Source of the DNA: Selaginella tamariscina
Taxonomy: Eukaryota; Streptophyta; Lycopodiopsida; Selaginellales; Selaginellaceae
Direction of reading: 5' to 3'
Length of the DNA: 64,000 nt
NCBI GenBank assembly: GCA_003024785.1
Contig: PUQB01000083.1
Location: 601,415 to 665,414 of the forward strand
The position numbers and the translations under genes were made by a program. Under the pieces are notes generated by a model. That model searched no databases and had not been told where the DNA came from. It saw only the letters and a program-made list of their open reading frames with translations. Below are positions 56,502 through 64,000 of this stretch, one piece after another. How positions within the stretch are numbered: position 1 is the stretch's first letter; each line of letters starts with the position of its first letter.

Positions 56502-59500
56502 TTGTAAAAGCAACAGTCGGATATATGTCTCCACTTCTAGCGATACCTATATATATATATGAATATTTGGCTCTTGACGTTTGCAATACCTTCAGGGAAT
56601 TCCTATTAAAGGATATTCTAGAATCAAATTTTTGTTATGCTTCGAATATGCTAATAGTGATTTATAATTCTGACTTATTTCACATATTCAACTATTTTCA
56701 TTGATGGTTTGAATGATGAAATTTGAATTATTTGTTGCAATGCCATTTTAGTTACACCTATTGAGATTGAGAATTTTTTTATTGTTGATTGATTTTGGGA
56801 CTTTTAAACTTATATTATGAAGTGTGGAATTAAAGACTTTTTTTTAAGCAACACTAACTTTTATTAATTCTAGTGTGAAATTAAGACTTGTATCCAGCGA
56901 CACTAACGTTTAGTAATTCTATAATATGGTAAAAAAAAATTATATTGACCAAAATACCCATTATTTCAAACTAGAGTTTATTTATTCTAGATGGTATTTA
57001 TTTTTGTATTAACTCATTATTTCAAACTACAGTATTCGATTGCTTATAGGTTCTAAGCTCCTTATTTTTATAATTTAGTATTGACTCCAAACACAGAATA
57101 TGTGAACCTGAATAATGTTCTGCACACCAGTGATATATGCCTATAGTAAAAATATTAATAATTAAATTAGATTAATAATTAGTAAATTAGTAATTAAACA
57201 TTTCTTAACATTTTTTAACTACGGATTTAATCATTGCTACACACCAATGAAGTTTGTGAACGTCGTCAAAATAGCCCCAACATGGTTTGTTACAAGTTTC
57301 TTTAAATTTATTACACCATCACCATAAAATATACATCACATTATTACAGATTTCTATTTATCCTGAGATTATGAAAATAGTGTTCACTTATTATGTATGT
57401 CAAATTGTCCTTTAAATTAGTTAAACTAAATATTCAACCTCATTTCTAAGTAGTATCCCCTTTATAATAAAATTGCATGTACACTCTTAAATTTTATTAA
57501 CACGATCGTTTAACTAGAGAATGCATATACAATGTTATATATCATATATCATTTAACTTCTTTTTCTCCAGGATTTTCCATTATACCTTAATTTAAATTC
57601 CTCTGTCACAATTTTATTAAGCTCTTTATTTATTTTATTCACAACTTTAAAAATTAAATTCAAAGTTACTTCTTGAAGATCGGTCAAACATAAAATTTTA
57701 AGATAAAATCTTTAATCACAAACATTATTCAAAACCCTCCTAAAAATCATCATTTAAAATCATTTTTTTATTTAATTCCCCTCACTTATCCTTGATTATT
57801 TTAAGTTTTTTTTAAATTTTACACTTGTAACACTTATCAATTTTATATCACACCACAATTTTATATTTATAAAAAGCGTAAATATTTAAGGAGTTGAAAA
57901 GTCTAATGAATAATTATGATAATAATTACATAAAATAATTGAAGAAGTTGGAGCTATCAATGTAGTTCAAATTGTTATAAATATGCTTTAAATTATGTTA
58001 GTATAAAAAAACTATATAAATTAATTTTTATAATAATATGTATTGGATTTGTTATTTAAAAATATTAAAGAGTTGAACTCCATGAAAATATATATTAAAA
58101 TAACTAAGTCAATTGTGATTTTCATTACATCAAAATCAATGTTTGTTACTATATTTCAGAAATTTAATAACAAAGAATTATTAAAGTTTTTAAAATTCTA
58201 AAAAAACCACATGAAACCTCAACATATTATTTTTTTCAAATTAATTAACCATATGTAACAATAATGTATTTATTTTGACTTTTATGAATGTTGTGTAGTA
58301 TTATTAAAGTTGAATTATTTGAAGTGTTTTATAATATAAAAGAATGAAAATTTCAACATTACCAACTTTTTATAATAACTCTTCAAAATAAATAAAAAAG
58401 CCCATCTTGTTAAATAAAACATATTTTACAATTGAGTTACATCATCATTCAATTATAATTTTTTTGTTTAAAAAATATGGATTTAATAGTTTTAACTTTA
58501 AAAATGTACATTTATTGAGATGCATACTTTATAACTTGAAAATGTACATTATTTAATGTTTAAACGTCTTCTAGAATTAATAACAAATGGAGTTGATAAT
58601 TTAATATAGTAAATGATAAATATTTAATTAAGTTAAACATTTAATGTAGTAAATAATAAATGTTCATTTTGCACATTAATTTTTATAATCACTTACTTAA
58701 TTTATGCATTTATATTATACTTTTCCTTCGTATCTACAAAATTAACACCACCAACTTATCAATTAACATAGTTAAAAATGTGTTTTTGTAATATTCCTCA
58801 ATATTCATAAGTATATGAAAGTTTAACAAAGATAAATTATATTTTTTAATTTCTTTTAATTCAACTTTAATTTTTTTTAAACCATCTCTTAATATTTTTT
58901 TAACGTGTTTATCTTTTAACACTCTTATCATTCTTTAATTCTTCATCTTCAATAAAACACGATACGGAAATGTTAAGAGTTTCATATGCTCGAGTAACTT
59001 ACATGTTGGACAAAACCCTTTGTATATTACTTTTTTAAAAACTTTATAAAATATTTAATATGAACAATTAAGGAATTATGTGTATATATATATATAAGAA
59101 TGAGTGAGAAATTAAAAAACATAGTGAAAGAAAAGATTATATAATTTAGAAATGTGAATATATATACATTAAATTTTTATCATGTATATACATATTGAAT
59201 GCTACTAAGTAATAACAACAATAACAAATAACATGTTTTATACAAATAACAATTAATTTTAAATATAAAAAACACCAAACACAACCAATCAAAAACTAAT
59301 TAATTAAATTGATACTAATACTAAATAAATGTATACATAATTTTAGTATTACTCTTTACAAGTATATATTAGTAAGATATATATAAAATATCACAATTGT
59401 GTATGTTTATCTTTATAAATGTATATGTATAATTTCTAAAAAGTATTTAAAAAGAATACAAGAATGTAATTTAAAACATTATTTGCACAACTTTAATTAA

Positions 59501-61879
59501 AGATTTTTATTAAAATAATCTATTTGTTAAAAATCACAAAACAACATGTTTTACCATATACAATTTCTTTTTCTTTTTTGATTTTATATTAATAAATGTA
59601 ATGATATGTATTATATTAATTATATTTAGTATTAAAATTTATTACTATTTGAAGTACCATGAATAATCGAGTCTTATTTAATTTAAATATTATATAAAAA
59701 TTCATAAACATATATAATACATTTTACAAATTTATTGACTCTAAAGAATATCCCTCATTAAAAAATAAATAATATAATTATGTTGTTAAAAATAATAATA
59801 TTAAGAAAACTCATCTTATAATAATAAATACTTATAAAGAAAAGAATATTGTTTAAATTTTTTCATATTATGAAAATAATGAAGCATTAATGTATTAAGA
59901 ATTTACACTGATTTTATGATGAGTAAAAATAATATTAATAATAATTAAAATATTTAAATTTTCTGTTTTATATAACTTTTAAATAAGTTTATTTTAAGAT
60001 ATGTATATAATTATATAAACTCATTATCAATAATGAATATAGCTCACTTAATTATTAAAGATATTTTAAAATATTAAAAAATTAATAGAAAAAATAGAAT
60101 GACCATATAAAAATGCATACATAGTCAAATAAATAAGATATATATAGAGAATAAATGATTTAATAATGTATATATAAATATATAATTAAACATATACAAT
60201 AAAACATTATAACATCCAAAACAAGTGAATACTTGAAAATATTTATAATAAATAAAATAATTTATATGATGTTGTTAACACTTCATTTAAGTTATATCTC
60301 CTATATTAATTATTTATCATTACATAATATACAACCCAAATATATATATTTAAAGAGGAGAAGAAAATTCAAGTTTGTTTTTGTTATGATAAAATTAATT
60401 ACTCAATTACATATATATGAAATGAACCCTTATTATAGTAAAAGTTAAGCAAAACAAAATAAAGTTTTTAAATATAAGAAGTAAATAATTTTAACTTGTA
60501 TAAATTTTTATGATTTAATTTAAAAATTATATAAATTCGAATCCATATTTAATAATGAAATATTACACGACTTTTAAAGTTAATATCTGCCTGAAGTAGT
60601 TTTGAATATTACTAGTACAAATTATTGTTCCAATTAATAAAAATGATTATTCATGATTATTATTATTATGAAAAACAATAAATAATAAGGAATTACATCT
60701 ATTATAACATTTTTATTTCTCCTTAAGTTCAACAAGGTAAAGAATCAATTGATGTTTATAAGAAGGCCTTCTCTAATCATAATAACTCAGGTCCACTTTA
60801 GTAATTCTTATATATCTTATAATCTTTATTTAAACACCGTTTGTCAACTCACCAAATTAAAACTATTACAATATCTTTAAAAGAAATTTATTATTAACCT
60901 TTGCATTATATAAAATTTATATAATTTTAATAAGTAATACATCATTGATATTTTTAATTATTAAGTCTTATATCATATTTCTTAATGATAAGGATGAAAA
61001 GAATTAATGATATAATTTTATGATATATGTATGAACATCAAGTCATAAAATACAACCCAATCTAAGCTTTCTAAGTGATTATCACAACCTTGGTTCTTAT
61101 GTTAAAATAACATTAAAGATGTTTTTTAAATATTTAATTAGTATTAAACATTTACAACTGTTTTTATTTAATTTTAAATTTTTGTCATGCTCATTCTATA
61201 CATGTAAATTTAACATATATGTATATATTGTTCTATAAATTATTGATTTATATAAATATCATTATAAACAATAAACGTATAATGACATATATAATTATGT
61301 TTTTTTTTTAATATAGATATATGTGCCTAATTGATACAAACACCACACACATACATACATATATATGTGCATACATGTAAAATTTAGAAATAAATAAGGA
61401 TCACTAACAAAACAGTTATCTTGTCTTTTCTCTCTGTCTTGATAATTCATAGTATAAAAGAAAAAAAAACAGTGGTTTTTCACAAGCGTTTATATATGTT
61501 TTTGTCTAGTTAATACACATAATAACCATGAATTACGGATGGTAATTTTCATTCATCCTATAATAATGTTAAACTTAGCTTACCATACAAATAATAGTTG
61601 TTTAACAAGGGCATATTCTTTACACAATTAAATTGAATTTATAGTGATTTATTTTTCTGGGGTAGATTCATTAACACACGGTGTATATATATGTATATTT
61701 ATATAATTATGCTTATCAATATACCGATCTCACTACTTATGTAGATCTTATCTCAACTTTTGAGAAATTTTAATTATAAAGAAATCAAATTTTAATTATA
61801 AAAAAAATTAGAATATCCTCAGCATGATCTTAGAACCCTAAAATTATATACATATTAAGTCTTTAATGGTTTGGACCTT
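56502..61879. other. Long, extremely AT-rich intergenic region
   Basis: The first 550 bases are the putative Argonaute promoter side (duplicated at 52180-52450). From about 57100 the sequence is almost entirely A and T with long A- and T-runs. No coding or RNA gene was recognised. Confidence 0.6.
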
Positions 61880-64000
61880 TAAACTTCCACACCAAGCTTA
61901 GCATAGATCTCACCCATTAGTACATAGGCAGGTGCAGCATCCTTTTCATCAAAAGCCACCAATGCATCAAATGCAACTTTGCCAACCTCCAAGTTACCCC
62001 AATCCCTACATGCCCCTAGCAAAGTTGTCCATGTAACATGGTTAGCTTTGAAAGCATGCTCTTCACAATTGATAAAGCCTCTTGCAATCTGTTACCTCTC
62101 CCCAACATATAAACCATACAATGATAGTGTTCCATACTTGGGGTTATACCATACTTAGACATGGATTTAAATACATCTTTCCCTCCTCAACCATAGCTGC
62201 ATGACTACAAGCTGTAAGAATACACACCAAAGTAATGCCATTCATTTGTAAACCACCTTCATGCATTCTCTTAACAAGTCTAAACACATGAATTGTGTCA
62301 CCTAGAGAACTGTATCCTCCTATTAATGCATTCCATGATACAATGTTATCCCAAGTACTCATTCCATTAAACACTTCCTCAGCAGAGTCCATGTTCCCAC
62401 ACTTCCCATAGAGGTCCACCAAACAGTTTGTTACCAGTTGCTCTTGATCGCATCCAAGCTTGCATATCTGAGAATGTATTACCCGTCCATATGTTAGAGT
62501 ACCCACGCTTGCGCATGCTTTCAAAACAGCAGCAAATGTAACAGCGCTCGGTTCACAGTCCATACCCATGAACAAGTCTAGAGCTAACAAGCTTTCCCCA
62601 TTCTCCACGTATCCAAGAATGATAATATTCCATGAAACAGCATTCCGATGAGTCATGCTGTCGAACACAGACCGGGCATGCTCCATACTCCCACACTTAA
62701 TATACATCTCTACTAAGTTAGTTTCCACGAACATATCCTTGTCTACTCCACATTCTTTAGCTTGTATATGAATCTCAGTTCCCTTCTCTAAGTAGTACGT
62801 TCTTTCCAGGGTTTCTCCGTAGCCAAGTCTGCACACGCCTTGAGTATAGCACCAAATGTGAGAGAGTCTGGTTTACAGTCCATCGTACTGAATAAATCCA
62901 TAGCTATCAAGCTTTCCCCATTTTCCACGTATCCAAGGATGAGACTTGTCCATGACACAGCAGTCCTATGGGTCATCCCGTCGAAAACCGATCTAGCATG
63001 CAACATACTCCTACACTTGCTATACATTGTGATAAGAGCGTTTGCCAGTACTACATCCGAATCCAACCCGCGTTCCCTAGCTTGTCTATGGATAGCTATC
63101 CCCTTCTCTAAACAACACAAATATGTACATGCCTTGAGTGCAGCAACAAATGTGACACTGTCTGGCTCAGAATTCATACATGCGAGAAACTCCAGAGCTA
63201 AGAAGCTCTGCCCATTCTCCACATATCCAAGAATGAGAATGTTCCACGAGACAGCATTTCTATGGACCATATTGTCGAAAACAGTCTGTGCATTCTGCAT
63301 GCTCCCGCACTTGGTGTACATGTCTATCAAGGTGTTTGCCACAGATAAACCTCTATCAAATCCACGTTCTTTGGCCTGTTTATGAATAGCTATCCCTCTC
63401 TCCAAGCAGAACTGTCTGTCCAGTGAGGTAGCCAACCCTGCACACGCCTTGAGTGCAGCGATATATGTAACAGAGTCTGGTTCACAGTCCATTCTCGTAA
63501 ATAGCTCCATAGCCACCAAGCTCTCTCCATTCTCCACGTATCCAAGAATAATATTTGTCCATGAAACAGCATCCCGGTGAATCATATTGTCAAAAACAGC
63601 TCGAGCATATTGCATGCTCCCGCACTTGCTGTACATGTCCACCAAGGTGTTTTCCAGTAATATAGAACTATCAAATCCATATTCTTTTGCTTCTCTATGA
63701 AGGGCCATCCCCTTCTCTAAGAAAAACTGCCGGTTCATCTGTTTCTCACTAGCCAGACCTGTACATGCCTTAAGTACCGCAACGAATGTAACCGGGTTCG
63801 GTTCACAGTCCATCCTTGTGAATAACTGCAGGGCTACCGAGCACTCCCCATTCTCCACGTATCCCTGAATGAGACTAGTCCATAAGACAACGTCCTTGTG
63901 TACCACTTCCTCGAATACAGCTTGGGCATGGAGCATAGATCTGCATTTCCCGTACATATTGATCAGTGCAGCAGCTACGTATTTTGCTGTATGACAATGT
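61880..64000 (-). pseudogene. PPR protein, PLS type with E-like end, continues past the window
   Basis: Minus-strand frames 64000-62788, 62836-62144 and about 62150-61880 make one PPR protein whose N-terminus lies outside the window. At least five three-repeat modules follow each other, each with (V/L)(V/I)DMY.KCGSM..A..VFD.M and SW..(I/L)ILGYVENG(E/Q)S motifs. The C-terminal region reads NVVTWTTLLGACRDWGN-like sequence and YVLMGEIYAKLGVEV, ending in a stop at 61880-61882, which is an E-motif-like tail without DYW. The likely role is organellar RNA processing or editing. Frame changes near 62800 and 62160 break the ORF. The repeats are very similar at DNA level, a sign of internal tandem amplification. 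Confidence 0.8.

Noticed and set aside
57100-61860. Small open frames in the AT-rich region
   Set aside because: They are short, composed mainly of I, N, K, L and Y from AT-rich codons, and show no motif.
1-64000. tRNA or rRNA genes
   Set aside because: No GGTTCRAATCC-type T-arm in a plausible cloverleaf or rRNA core was recognised by eye. A tRNAscan-SE run would settle it.

Overview
The window comes from a nuclear plant genome. Evidence: intron-containing genes with GT..AG sites, two organellar-type pentatricopeptide repeat (PPR) genes, an AGO4-like Argonaute, an A1 aspartic protease, several LTR retrotransposons, a hAT transposase, a PIF/Harbinger-type MITE, many CA/TA microsatellites and very AT-rich spacers. 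The style of the PPR genes and a Tf1/Tcn1-like chromovirus, a lineage known in seed-free plants, suggest a fern, lycophyte or moss rather than a flowering plant. This is an inference and the species is not identified. There are no bacterial-style operons, and I recognised no tRNA or rRNA gene.

Layout. 1-14,979: a candidate 14.2 kb DNA transposon (232-14,473) with 27-bp terminal inverted repeats. It carries a left-hand gene block on the minus strand (a NIF/FCP1-type HAD phosphatase and a multi-part transposon-type gene) and a DUF7869-like transposase on the plus strand. Two arrays of an 18-bp palindrome (GGCGGGATTAATCCCGCC and variants) lie just upstream of the two oppositely directed genes. 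The flanks of the element match an uninterrupted internal sequence (5,041-5,660), which suggests that one copy inserted into the promoter-array region of another. 14,980-18,360: 3' LTR and partial internal region of a minus-strand LTR element plus tandem repeats. 20,650-22,610: aspartic protease pseudogene. 25,400-27,790: decayed hAT transposase. 27,830-34,244: chromovirus A (LTR-gag-PR-RT-RH-IN-chromodomain-LTR) with an apparent Tf1-type self-priming site. 34,245-35,586: inverted pol fragment of the same family. 35,587-43,376: Ty3 element B, with two inverted pol blocks and an extra 3' ORF. 44,380-46,340: small secreted-protein exon and a PPR gene. 46,865-47,358: MITE. 51,002-57,080: uncharacterised ORF, partial 5' duplicate of an Argonaute, and the main Argonaute gene. 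56,600-61,879: AT-rich spacer. 61,880-64,000: second PPR gene, running off the window.

The transposon is the most interesting system. Its promoter-proximal palindromes look like binding sites for a dimeric element-encoded or host protein, and the element appears to carry captured or accessory genes. Almost every conserved coding region is broken by 1-2 base indels. This means either widespread decay or unpolished long-read sequence, and RNA or short-read data would decide.
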